The notes: generated by a model from the sequence alone, not told the origin. A stretch of DNA of 8,684 bases from Candidatus Aminicenantota bacterium (GCA_021161165.1 JAGHBF010000012.1:1-8684), one strand, 5' to 3'. Counted from the first letter of the stretch, positions 1-6,986 are shown. Translations and numbers: made by a program.

Positions 1-1
1 A

Positions 2-1405
2 GTAAAGGAAAAATTGTTGAGAACAGAAGAATTGGAAATATATGACATAACTGTTTCTAAGAAAGAAATATTTTTGGGTGCGAGGAAGGACGGCATAGGG
101 TCAGACCTTTATGTCCTGGAAGAAGGAGTCCTGAAAAGGCTTACCCAGACTCCTTTTACAGAGACTAATTTAAGTTTCACAGGAAAGGGTTTAATTTTTT
201 CAGCAAATGAAGATGGCATATGGGAGGCTTATTTGTGGAAGGATGGAAAGATATTGAGAATTACCAAAACTGGATTTTGTGAGAGCCCTGCTTTGTACAA
301 TGACAGCGTTTTTTGTTTGGGAATTTCTGATGGGAAAAAAGTTCTGTACAATACTATACTCAGGGGGGAGGAAATTTTTTGGTCTCGGCTTGAGGATATA
401 AATGCGCAAGAAGTCCCTAATTATAGTAGACCTTTAAGAAATTACAATTTAGCATCTCTGCTATTTCCAGACCTTTACTTTGTTAATTTATGGAGGAAAG
501 AGGATATAGTTGAATTTGGTGCAATAGGTCATGATTCATTGGATGAAAATTTTTATCAGGTTACTTTCAGTTCTAGTAAGACAGCTTCCGACAGACTTGA
601 GTTCAACTTCTATAGTTTTTCTCCTTCCCCGGTTATACTCGATTTATCCTTAAAAATTTATCCACAGGAGAAGGAAATGGATGTGGGATTTGCACTTCCC
701 ATCTTCAGATCCCAAAGAAAAGCTCTTCGGAGTTCTTATTTTTATTTTTCTTTTGCAGACCGTGTGGGAGAAGAAAGAAGGGCCTCTCTATCAGGAGCTG
801 GTGATTTTATCTTTAGTAATCAAACCAACAGAATTAAGTTTTACATATCCCCGCAGATTGAAATTGAAGACAACTGGACTGGAAGCCATATAAATCGCAA
901 AGGTTATTTTATTGATGCGGGATTTTTAGCCTCACCGGTGAGAAACTCAGGCATTTTTCTTTCTATTTCCTATGGTAATGATCAAGACAACCCCTCCGGA
1001 ATTACCTATAAGACCATTTCCTGGGGAGAACAGGTCCTGAGGGAAGGCGCACTTATTTATGGTGAGGTTAGCTTCCGAATTGCGAATATTAGGAAGGGTA
1101 TTTCAAATCCTCATCTCTTTGTAGATGGTATTTATTCATCAGTTTTCGCAGAGGCCCTTGAATCAGAGGAGTTTCACCGGAAGGCCATAGGAGGTTTCCT
1201 TTCCGTTGAAATTTCCTCATATCATGGACTTCTGAAGCTTTATCCAATGGTAGGAATTTCATATAGATTAGATGATAATAAGATAGTGCCAGTCCTTGGC
1301 ATAAACGGGTTTTTCTATACTCTGGAGATTTTTAGAAGTAAGTCTCCTTTCAGGAAAACCTTTTATTCAGGTTTTAATAAATCAGTTTTAAGGAGGTTAA
1401 AATGA
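2..1405 (+). CDS. Partial beta-propeller / outer-membrane beta-barrel protein (5' end missing)
   Basis: The reading frame is open to the left edge, so this is the C-terminal 467 or so residues of a longer protein. A TTG at 14 is the first possible start codon in view but has no reason to be the true one. The first 120 residues look like TolB/PD40-type propeller blades: repeated short strands with Asp-Gly turns such as SANEDGIWEAYLW and RKDGIGSDLYVL, each followed by a 'L.R.T.T' strand. From about residue 165 to the end there are many amphipathic strands of about ten residues alternating aromatic/hydrophobic and polar residues, with Gly and Asn/Asp turns, which suggests an outer-membrane barrel. 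The last strand ends in an aromatic (YTLEIF) but a basic tail of about 23 residues follows, so the classic C-terminal Phe signal is not terminal. Its stop overlaps the next gene's ATG (ATGA), implying translational coupling. Substrate and role are unknown; an N-terminal peptidase or further propeller may lie upstream. Confidence 0.7.
   Translation, partial: VKEKLLRTEELEIYDITVSKKEIFLGARKDGIGSDLYVLEEGVLKRLTQTPFTETNLSFTGKGLIFSANEDGIWEAYLWKDGKILRITKTGFCESPALYNDSVFCLGISDGKKVLYNTILRGEEIFWSRLEDINAQEVPNYSRPLRNYNLASLLFPDLYFVNLWRKEDIVEFGAIGHDSLDENFYQVTFSSSKTASDRLEFNFYSFSPSPVILDLSLKIYPQEKEMDVGFALPIFRSQRKALRSSYFYFSFADRVGEERRASLSGAGDFIFSNQTNRIKFYISPQIEIEDNWTGSHINRKGYFIDAGFLASPVRNSGIFLSISYGNDQDNPSGITYKTISWGEQVLREGALIYGEVSFRIANIRKGISNPHLFVDGIYSSVFAEALESEEFHRKAIGGFLSVEISSYHGLLKLYPMVGISYRLDDNKIVPVLGINGFFYTLEIFRSKSPFRKTFYSGFNKSVLRRLK
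1391..1396 (+). promoter_or_regulatory. Shine-Dalgarno site for the MEMO-family gene
   Basis: A perfect AGGAGG lies five bases before the ATG at 1402, inside the last codons of the upstream gene. It fixes the start of the MEMO-family gene and shows that the ATGA overlap is not purely re-initiation. Confidence 0.85.
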
Positions 1406-2205
1406 GGAGGAAAGCGGCTGTAGCCGGACTTTTTTATCCTGGTTCCAGAGATTCCCTCTTGAAATGGCTGGAGACGGCCATGGATATTACTCCCCAAAAA
1501 CTTTATGATGCCAAGGGAGTGATGGTTCCGCATGCCGGATATATTTATTCTGGCCATGTTGCTGCGGTGGTCTATTCTTCTATATATGCTCCTGAGGTTG
1601 CTATAATTATGGGCCCAAATCATACAGGATTGGGAACAAAAGCATCTATTTTAACGGAAGGGGAATGGGAAACTCCTCTCGGGATAGTGAAAATAGATGA
1701 ATACCTTGCCAGCTCAATTCTTAAAGGTTCTTCCGTCCTTGAAGAAGACTATCTTGCTCATTTAAAGGAACACTCAGTTGAGGTCCAGGTACCGTTCCTT
1801 CAGTATTTAAATCCTTCAATAAAAATCGTTCCCATAGTGCTTGCCCCGCTCGGTATTGACGAGATAACGGATATCTCAACAGCCATTTCTCAAGCCGTCA
1901 ATTCATATCCAGGCAAAGTGCTTGTTGTTGCCAGTTCGGATATGAGTCATTATGTTCCGTCCTATGTGGCAAAGGAAAAGGATATGAAAGCACTGGAAAG
2001 GATAGTAGCTCTTGACTGGAAAGGACTTTTGAGAACAGTTTTTGAAAACGATATATCAATGTGCGGATACATTCCCACAGCCATTATGATTGATGCTTCT
2101 TTAAAATTGGGCGCAGAACGTGCGGAGCTCCTTTCTTATTCTAATTCAGGTGAGGTATCAGGGGAAGAACCCGTGGTGGGTTATGCAGGAGTTGTAATAT
2201 ATTAA
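1402..2205 (+). CDS. amrB: MEMO-family protein (AmmeMemoRadiSam system protein B)
   Basis: This 267-residue protein is a full-length member of the MEMO family, which shares its fold with class III extradiol dioxygenases and LigB-type enzymes. Family hallmarks are in order: AGLFYPG near the N-terminus, VPHAGYIYSGH (His44), GPNHTG (His74), EHSVEVQVPFLQ (His124), SSDMSHY (His183) and MCGYIPT (Cys221). The His44/His74/Cys221 set corresponds to the metal-binding residues described for human MEMO1, so all expected ligands are present. The bacterial and archaeal function is unsettled; many genomes encode it with an AMMECR1-domain protein and a radical SAM enzyme, neither of which is in this window. 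It overlaps the upstream barrel gene by four bases (ATGA), has a perfect Shine-Dalgarno sequence, and is followed one base after its stop by the next gene, so it belongs to the same transcript. Family assignment is secure; the reaction is not known. Confidence 0.95.
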   Translation: MRRKAAVAGLFYPGSRDSLLKWLETAMDITPQKLYDAKGVMVPHAGYIYSGHVAAVVYSSIYAPEVAIIMGPNHTGLGTKASILTEGEWETPLGIVKIDEYLASSILKGSSVLEEDYLAHLKEHSVEVQVPFLQYLNPSIKIVPIVLAPLGIDEITDISTAISQAVNSYPGKVLVVASSDMSHYVPSYVAKEKDMKALERIVALDWKGLLRTVFENDISMCGYIPTAIMIDASLKLGAERAELLSYSNSGEVSGEEPVVGYAGVVIY

Positions 2206-2206
2206 T

Positions 2207-2515
2207 ATGAGCATAATTAAAGAAAATTCAATCGTTATCGCATATCTTGAAACTCCCAAGGAAAGGTATTTCGGGGTGATTCTAAAATTACATCCCAGTG
2301 GCCTTATAATAAGAGGGCTCAATGTGGAATCCTTCAATACCTGGATAATAGAGGTAAACGGAGGGAAAAAGGGAACGGCGATTTCCACTTTCTTTTTTCC
2401 CTGGAGAAGGGTAGAGAAAATTATTCTGGATGAGGATAGAGATGGCGCAGAGTCCCTTGCGTGCACATTTAAAAAAAGAACAGGAAAAGATGTTGAAGAA
2501 TTCCTTCTCCCTTAA
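2207..2515 (+). CDS. Small uncharacterised beta-rich protein
   Basis: A 102-residue soluble protein with no signal peptide or membrane segment. I do not recognise a named family. The N-terminal two thirds are predicted short strands: a strand around residues 8-14, then YFGVILKLHPSGLIIRGL (21-38), then a strand with Trp46, then FFFPWRRVEKIILDED (62-77). This pattern resembles a small barrel (SH3- or Sm-like), and the strand-Pro-Trp-Arg-Arg-Val-strand segment looks like its conserved core. The tail (82-102) is a predicted helix ending in RTGKDVEEFLLP. The ATG at 2207 is the only usable start because a stop in the same frame lies at 2195. An AGGAG at 2187 is 15 bases away, so coupling to the upstream stop (TAATATG) is likely. 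It overlaps the following HAD gene. The unbroken frame, composition and operon position argue that it is real; function is unknown. Confidence 0.75.
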   Translation: MSIIKENSIVIAYLETPKERYFGVILKLHPSGLIIRGLNVESFNTWIIEVNGGKKGTAISTFFFPWRRVEKIILDEDRDGAESLACTFKKRTGKDVEEFLLP

Positions 2516-3092
2516 AGGGGCAATATTTGACCTTGATGGAACACTATTTGTTTCCCCTTATAACTGGAAGGAAATTAAGAGAAGACTTGGGGTAAGAGAG
2601 GGCCTAATTCTTGACCATTTGAACAGTCTCGAAGAACCCGAAAGGTCCAGAAAATTCAAATTGCTTGAAAAAATGGAAAGAGAAGCCACAAGCAAAGGGA
2701 AGGTTGCTGAAGGTGCAAAAGAACTTATAAATTTCCTAAAGGATAGAAATGTTAAGATAGGGGTTCTTACTAACAATTCGAGAGAACTTGCAAAGAAATT
2801 AATTTCCAAAATAAAAATTCCTCTTGACGTTCTTGTTACAAGAGACGATGGAGTTTATAAGCCATATCCTGAAGCAATGAACAGGGCTCTTTCACTTCTC
2901 GGGTTAAAAAGTGAAGAATGTATTTATGTTGGAGATAATGTGCTGGATATTAAAGCAGCTGAGCCATTCACATTCAGGAATGTTTTTATAATAGATAAGG
3001 TTATAAGCGAAGAAGTAAAAAAAGAATATAAAAATAAGGTGGTGTTTGTGAATTCTCTTTTTGAGGTTATTGAATTCTTAGATGGTAAATAA
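2490..3092 (+). CDS. HAD-superfamily hydrolase (phosphoglycolate phosphatase-like)
   Basis: A 200-residue haloacid dehalogenase-type phosphatase, probably cytoplasmic. With the ATG at 2490, motif I is IFDLDGTLF with nucleophile Asp14 and acid/base Asp16; motif II is VLTNN (Thr94); motif III is the Lys in YKPYPEA (about Lys124); motif IV is YVGDNVLDI (Asp149, Asp153). A helical cap of about 65 residues lies between motifs I and II, as in subfamily I enzymes such as phosphoglycolate phosphatase or beta-phosphoglucomutase. Substrate cannot be read from sequence. Start choice is uncertain: ATGs at 2430 and 2442 are in frame and would add 20 or 16 residues and overlap the upstream gene by 74-86 bases. 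I prefer 2490 because AGGA lies four bases before it, the overlap is only 26 bases, and HAD proteins normally begin shortly before motif I. The 2442 start also has a usable AGGA. The next gene begins 14 bases after the stop. Confidence 0.9.
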   Translation: MLKNSFSLKGAIFDLDGTLFVSPYNWKEIKRRLGVREGLILDHLNSLEEPERSRKFKLLEKMEREATSKGKVAEGAKELINFLKDRNVKIGVLTNNSRELAKKLISKIKIPLDVLVTRDDGVYKPYPEAMNRALSLLGLKSEECIYVGDNVLDIKAAEPFTFRNVFIIDKVISEEVKKEYKNKVVFVNSLFEVIEFLDGK

Positions 3093-3106
3093 TATAGAGG
3101 TGAAAA

Positions 3107-3601
3107 ATGAAGAAGTGGATTTTTCTTATACCAATAATTTTAATAATAACCTTAATCAGCTGTTCTCAGGGTCCTTCTCCAGAGCAGGTAAAGAAATGGA
3201 TTAAGGTGGTAGACATAAAAACTCAATGGGTTCAGAAATACGGTCCTCAGGTCAGACCCTGGGAAGTGGTTTATGTTCCTTCCATTAGATTTAGGCTAAA
3301 AAATACCGGGTCCCAACCCGTACGTATTCTTTACTTTAATGCGGAATTCAAACTGGTAAATGAGGAAAAAGCTCTGGGTTACGACTACAAAGCTTTTCCG
3401 CAGAGAGAAGCAATAAAGCCCGGAGAGAAGAGCAAAGAAATTTTTCTGCGTAGCCCTTATGGTTTTAGAGCAAGCTCAAAGGAAAGCTTTAAGAGCAATC
3501 CATACTGGAAACAGGCTGAGGTGAGAATCATTGCCGGGATACCGGGAGGAAGACTCGTTGACCTGGGAACTTTTCCTATAGAGAAAAAATTGGAGGATTA
3601 A
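3107..3601 (+). CDS. Lipoprotein, first of a tandem paralogue pair with PWEV motif
   Basis: A 164-residue lipoprotein of no family I can name. Residues 1-18 form a signal peptide with Lys2 and Lys3 and a hydrophobic core, ending in the lipobox LISC, so Cys19 would be lipidated. Ser at +2 agrees with outer-membrane sorting. The mature part is mostly predicted beta strands: IKVVDIKTQW, then RPWEVVYVPSIRFRLKNTG (Pro-Trp-Glu-Val at 51-54), then YFNAEF, then a Pro-Gly-Glu turn and a strand, SNPYWKQAEVRI, and a final LGTFPIEKKL. The 'strand, N.G, strand' core resembles an Ig- or FxLYD-like sandwich. The next gene shares the same motifs in the same order, so the two are paralogues. Start ATG 3107 is preceded by AGAGGTG. 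The gene lies 14 bases after the HAD gene and only six bases before its paralogue. Function unknown; a periplasmic or outer-membrane adaptor role is only a guess. Confidence 0.85.
   Translation: MKKWIFLIPIILIITLISCSQGPSPEQVKKWIKVVDIKTQWVQKYGPQVRPWEVVYVPSIRFRLKNTGSQPVRILYFNAEFKLVNEEKALGYDYKAFPQREAIKPGEKSKEIFLRSPYGFRASSKESFKSNPYWKQAEVRIIAGIPGGRLVDLGTFPIEKKLED
3592..3596 (+). promoter_or_regulatory. Shine-Dalgarno site supporting the GTG start of the second paralogue
   Basis: GGAGG sits at the very end of the first paralogue, eleven bases before GTG 3608. The stop TAA at 3599 is in the same frame as the downstream gene, so GTG 3608 is the first start possible after it. Confidence 0.65.
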
Positions 3602-3607
3602 GAGAAG

Positions 3608-4135
3608 GTGCAAACAAGCAGAAGTAGTTTATATTTCCTTCTTGTGGCTCTTATAGCAGGGTTTATTTTATCACTGGTTTTCTATGCTTTTGAACAGAAA
3701 CCTGAGGATATTGCTGCATCTATAAAAATAGTGGATTTTCAGTCCAAGTGGATTCCTTCTACTCCACCTTTAAAATCTATGGTAAAACCCTGGGAAGTGT
3801 TTATTGCTCCTACAATTTCATTCAGGGTGAAAAATGTGGGAAAGAAACCCATAAATTTTATCGCCTTTAATGCTGTCTTTTTAAGGAAAAGGTCAGAAAT
3901 GAAGCTCGGGACTTCCTACAAGATTGCAATCAGAAAGCCTCTAAAGCCCGGCGGAGTATCTGAAGTTATTACGATGACCTCAGATGGTGGCTATGCGGGT
4001 TCTTCGATCAAAGCATTAATGGATAATCCCTTCTGGGAGCCTGTAATTTGCCGCCTGTATTTCGCCAAGAGCGAGAAATACATTTTGCTCGGCACCTTCG
4101 ATATAGAAGACAGGATAGAAACAGGCTCCAATTGA
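3608..4135 (+). CDS. Signal-anchored envelope protein, second paralogue with PWEV motif
   Basis: A 175-residue protein starting with GTG. Residues 8-28 form one hydrophobic segment with no lipobox Cys, so it is predicted to be anchored in the inner membrane with the rest in the periplasm, or to carry an unrecognised cleaved signal. The rest parallels the preceding lipoprotein: IKIVDFQSKW, KPWEVFIAPTISFRVKNVG (Pro-Trp-Glu-Val at 61-64), FIAFNAVF, a Pro-Gly turn, DNPFWEPVICRLYF, and LGTFDIEDRI. Even the DNA over the PWEV codons shares ACCCTGGGAAGTG. This is an old duplication, since most other positions differ. Both genes are in the same frame, separated only by TAA and two codons. Its TGA stop at 4133 is built into a candidate -35 box for leuS. 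Function unknown; the pair may be inner- and outer-membrane versions of one module. Confidence 0.82.
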   Translation: MQTSRSSLYFLLVALIAGFILSLVFYAFEQKPEDIAASIKIVDFQSKWIPSTPPLKSMVKPWEVFIAPTISFRVKNVGKKPINFIAFNAVFLRKRSEMKLGTSYKIAIRKPLKPGGVSEVITMTSDGGYAGSSIKALMDNPFWEPVICRLYFAKSEKYILLGTFDIEDRIETGSN

Positions 4136-4160
4136 CTTAATGACGAATTCCTTTTAAGAT
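4132..4160 (+). promoter_or_regulatory. Candidate sigma-70-type promoter for leuS-lptE-holA
   Basis: TTGACT at 4132-4137 (5 of 6 to the -35 consensus) is followed after exactly 17 bases by TAAGAT at 4155-4160 (4 of 6 to -10). Transcription would begin near 4167, giving a leader of about 13 bases that holds the leuS Shine-Dalgarno sequence. The -35 box contains the stop codon of the upstream gene. The gap is too short for a T-box leader. Read-through from the upstream genes remains possible. Confidence 0.5.
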
Positions 4161-4169
4161 AGTCTGACT

Positions 4170-4176
4170 GGAGGAG
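4170..4176 (+). promoter_or_regulatory. Shine-Dalgarno site for leuS
   Basis: A strong GGAGGAG lies three to five bases before the ATG at 4180 and fixes the leuS start. Confidence 0.85.
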
Positions 4177-4179
4177 AAT

Positions 4180-6642
4180 ATGAAGGAATACGATTTCAAG
4201 TCCATCGAAAAGAAGTGGCAGGACCGATGGGAAAAGGCCAGGTCGTTTCATGCAGAGGATTTTAAAGGTAAGAAATATTATGTTCTAGAAATGTTCCCAT
4301 ATCCTTCAGGAAGATTACACATGGGGCACGTTCGTAATTACTCCATAGGAGATGTTGTTGCAAGATTTATGTGGAAAAAAGGTTACAATGTGCTACATCC
4401 AATAGGGTGGGATGCACTTGGCCTTCCAGCTGAAAACGCAGCAATTCAGCATGGAATTGAACCGAAGAAATGGACCTATGACAATATAGCTCACATGAGA
4501 AAACAGCTAAAATCCCTCGGAATAACTTATGATTGGGACAGAGAAATTGCAACCTGCGATCCTATGTATTACAAATGGAACCAGTGGTTCTTTCTAAAAA
4601 TGTACCAGCTCGGTCTGGCTTACAGGAAAGAAGAGTGGGTAAACTGGTGCCCTAAGTGCAATACAGTGCTTGCAAATGAACAGGTAAAGGAGGGTAAATG
4701 TTGGAGATGCGGTACCCCTGTAGAACAACGAAAGCTAAAACAGTGGTTTTTGAAAATAAGAGATTATGCAGATGAACTTCTTGAAGGGCATAAAGAACTT
4801 GAGGGAAAATGGCCAGAAAGAGTTCTTGTAATGCAGAAGAACTGGATAGGAAGGTCTGAAGGAGCGGAGATAGATTTTCCGGTCGTGGGACTTGAGAAAA
4901 AAATAAGAGTATTCACCACCCGTCTCGATACTATTTATGGGGCTACCTATCTTGTCCTTTCCTCTGAACATCCTTTTGTGGAAGACCTTGTAAGAGGTAC
5001 TCCAAAGGAAGAAGAAATTCTTAAATGGTGTCAGGAAAAGATAAAAGAAAAAAGATTCTCCAGGGAAGAGGAACCTGAAAAGGAAGGAATATTTACAGGA
5101 AGATATGCAATAAATCCCTTTTCAAGAGAGCAAATACCTATATGGATTGCAAATTATGTGCTTATGGAATATGGAACGGGAGCGGTTATGGCCGTTCCAG
5201 CCCATGACCAGAGAGATTTTGAGTTTGCAAGGAAATACAATCTTCCGATAAAAGTGGTTATAGTTCCAGAAGACGGTGACATAGAGCTTCCATTGAAGCA
5301 AGCCTATGAAGAAAAAGGGATTCTTATAAATTCAGCTGGTTTTACAGGTCTGCGGAGTGAAGAAGCAATTAAAAGGATGATAGCCCTTGCAGAGGACCGT
5401 CAATTTGGAAATAAAGCTGTAAATTACAGGATCAGGGATTGGGGAATTTCAAGGCAGCGCTACTGGGGAACACCAATTCCAATAGTGTACTGCGAAAAAT
5501 GTGGGGTTGTTCCTGTTCCGGAAGAGAAACTTCCTGTGACTTTGCCTAAAGACGTAAAGTTTACAGGCGAAGGTAATCCTCTGGAAACATCTGAAACATT
5601 TGTTAACACAACATGTCCAAAGTGCGGTGGTCATGCAAGAAGAGAGACAGATACTATGGACACTTTCTTTGATTCATCCTGGTATTATCTGCGCTACACT
5701 GATCCTGAGAACCTCTCTTCTCCCTTTGATAGGCAAAAGGCAGAATACTGGGCTCCTCCGGACATATACATAGGAGGAGTTGAACACGCCATTTTGCATC
5801 TTATTTATGCAAGGTTTTTCACAAAGTTCATACGGGATTTAAAGCTGATCGGATTCTCTGAACCTTTCCCAAGATTGCTTACCCAGGGAATGGTTATAAA
5901 AGACGGGAAAAAGATGAGCAAATCCTTAGGAAATATTGTGGAACCCGACGAGATGATAGAGAAATATGGAGCGGATGCTGTAAGATTATTTATACTCTTC
6001 GCTGCTCCACCGGAAAGAGACCTGGATTGGTCGGATGCGGGAATTGAAGGAGCATACAGATTTGTAAAGAAAATCTGGTCACTATTTCAAAGAAATCTGG
6101 ATTTAATGCAGCAGGATTTAAAACCGGATCTTTCTCCTGAAGCTATTCAAATAAGAAAGATTACCCATAGAACTATCAAAAAGGTGACAGAGGAAATCCA
6201 CGATAGAATGCATTTTAATACCGCTATTGCAGCTCTTATGGAATTCTATAACGCCCTAAACGAAAACGAGGAAAGATTGAGAAGTACTGCCTCAGGAAGA
6301 GGAGCTCTTAGAGAAGCCCTATTTGCAATGCTTCATCTTATTTCTCCCTTTACTCCTCACCTTGCAGAAGAAATCTGGGAAGAGGCAGGAAAGGAAGGAT
6401 TTATTTCCAGAGCACCTTGGCCTTCCTACGATGAGAAACTCCTTGAAGAAGAAAGGATTACAGTAGTTGTGCAGATAAATGGGAAAGTAAGAGATAGGGT
6501 GGAAGTTGGAAAGGACGAACCTGAAGAATCCATTAAGGAAAGGGTGCTTTCTCTGGAAAGGGTTAAGAAATTTATTGAAGGGAAAAAGATTGTAAAGTTT
6601 ATATATGTTCCTGGGAAAATAGTGAGCATACATATAAAATGA
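4180..6642 (+). CDS. leuS: Leucyl-tRNA synthetase (leucine--tRNA ligase)
   Basis: A complete 820-residue class Ia synthetase that charges tRNA-Leu with leucine in the cytoplasm. The ATP-binding HIGH motif is HMGH (47-50) after FPYPSGRL. A zinc-ribbon-like CPKC...CWRC lies at Cys157/160/174/177. The CP1 editing domain (about 225-415) has FTTRLDTIYGATY (Thr246, Thr247, Thr251) and VPAHDQRDFEFA with Asp343 and Asp346, matching the Asp that excludes leucine from the hydrolytic site, so proofreading looks intact. A second pair of CxxC motifs is at Cys438/441 and Cys479/482. Then come DTMDTFFDSSWYYLRY and KKMSKS (577-582), the KMSKS loop. The large leucine-specific insertion found before KMSKS in E. 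coli is absent, so this is the compact form, as in Bacillus. The anticodon-binding helical domain follows and the C-terminal tRNA-binding domain ends YVPGKIVSIHIK. The stop overlaps the lptE start by four bases (ATGA). Neighbours lptE and holA match the order in Proteobacteria. Confidence 0.98.
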   Translation: MKEYDFKSIEKKWQDRWEKARSFHAEDFKGKKYYVLEMFPYPSGRLHMGHVRNYSIGDVVARFMWKKGYNVLHPIGWDALGLPAENAAIQHGIEPKKWTYDNIAHMRKQLKSLGITYDWDREIATCDPMYYKWNQWFFLKMYQLGLAYRKEEWVNWCPKCNTVLANEQVKEGKCWRCGTPVEQRKLKQWFLKIRDYADELLEGHKELEGKWPERVLVMQKNWIGRSEGAEIDFPVVGLEKKIRVFTTRLDTIYGATYLVLSSEHPFVEDLVRGTPKEEEILKWCQEKIKEKRFSREEEPEKEGIFTGRYAINPFSREQIPIWIANYVLMEYGTGAVMAVPAHDQRDFEFARKYNLPIKVVIVPEDGDIELPLKQAYEEKGILINSAGFTGLRSEEAIKRMIALAEDRQFGNKAVNYRIRDWGISRQRYWGTPIPIVYCEKCGVVPVPEEKLPVTLPKDVKFTGEGNPLETSETFVNTTCPKCGGHARRETDTMDTFFDSSWYYLRYTDPENLSSPFDRQKAEYWAPPDIYIGGVEHAILHLIYARFFTKFIRDLKLIGFSEPFPRLLTQGMVIKDGKKMSKSLGNIVEPDEMIEKYGADAVRLFILFAAPPERDLDWSDAGIEGAYRFVKKIWSLFQRNLDLMQQDLKPDLSPEAIQIRKITHRTIKKVTEEIHDRMHFNTAIAALMEFYNALNENEERLRSTASGRGALREALFAMLHLISPFTPHLAEEIWEEAGKEGFISRAPWPSYDEKLLEEERITVVVQINGKVRDRVEVGKDEPEESIKERVLSLERVKKFIEGKKIVKFIYVPGKIVSIHIK

Positions 6643-6986
6643 GAAAATTCGTTTTAATTATCCTGAGTTTAGCAATTTTTTCATCATGCGGGTATCATCT
6701 TGCAGGGACAGGAACAACCTTACCATCTTATATAAAAAAGATTTATATTCCTCCTGTAAAGAACAATACATCAAGAGCAGAGGTTGAGACCTACATGACA
6801 TCTGCATTGAGAGATGAAATGGCGAGGAGGGGAAAGGAAGTTGTAGACCGAAAAGAGGATGCGGATGCGGAGCTTGTGGGGGGCATAGAGGGATTCAGGG
6901 TTTATCCCGTGGGGATCAATACTGCTGGCGAGTCAAGAAGATTTTCCGTTTTTGTCACCGGAAAGTTCGTACTCTCAAAGACCTGA
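6639..6986 (+). CDS. lptE: LPS-assembly lipoprotein LptE, N-terminal part (frameshifted)
   Basis: This 115-codon frame encodes the first two thirds of LptE (formerly RlpB), the outer-membrane lipoprotein that plugs and supports LptD during lipopolysaccharide insertion. The signal peptide MRKFVLIILSLAIFSS ends at Cys17, followed by the CGYHLAG signature typical of LptE. The -3 lipobox residue is Phe, which is less usual but tolerated. Next come LPSYIKKIYIPPVKNNTSRAEVE in two overlapping strands, a helix with TSALRDEMARRGK, DADAELVGGIEGF, and ESRRFSVFVTGKFVLS. The frame then stops at TGA 6984, about 55 residues short. The missing end is present in the -1 frame (see the next entry). Adding one A to the AAA at 6977-6979 restores a 171-residue protein of normal LptE length. 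The start overlaps leuS by ATGA. Whether the break is real or a sequencing/assembly error cannot be told here. Confidence 0.88.
   Translation: MRKFVLIILSLAIFSSCGYHLAGTGTTLPSYIKKIYIPPVKNNTSRAEVETYMTSALRDEMARRGKEVVDRKEDADAELVGGIEGFRVYPVGINTAGESRRFSVFVTGKFVLSKT

Noticed and set aside
681..893. Alternative + frame of 70 codons inside the barrel gene
   Set aside because: It overlaps a long coherent reading frame with clear strand periodicity and has no supporting ribosome site or recognisable product.
3070..3098. Possible TTGAAT...TATAGA promoter before the first PWEV paralogue
   Set aside because: The boxes are weak in AT-rich coding DNA, and the predicted transcript start would fall after the Shine-Dalgarno sequence of the gene it should serve.
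4919..4950. LeuRS editing motif reads T-T-R-L-D-T instead of the more familiar T-T-R-P-D-T
   Set aside because: The third-position residue varies (Pro, Val, Ile, Leu) among bacterial LeuRS proteins, and the catalytic Thr and Asp residues are all present, so loss of editing is not supported.
6319..6633. Minus-strand open frames inside leuS and other genes
   Set aside because: They lie opposite well-supported coding regions, have unlikely compositions rich in Phe and Ser, and lack ribosome sites; they are shadows of the + strand genes.
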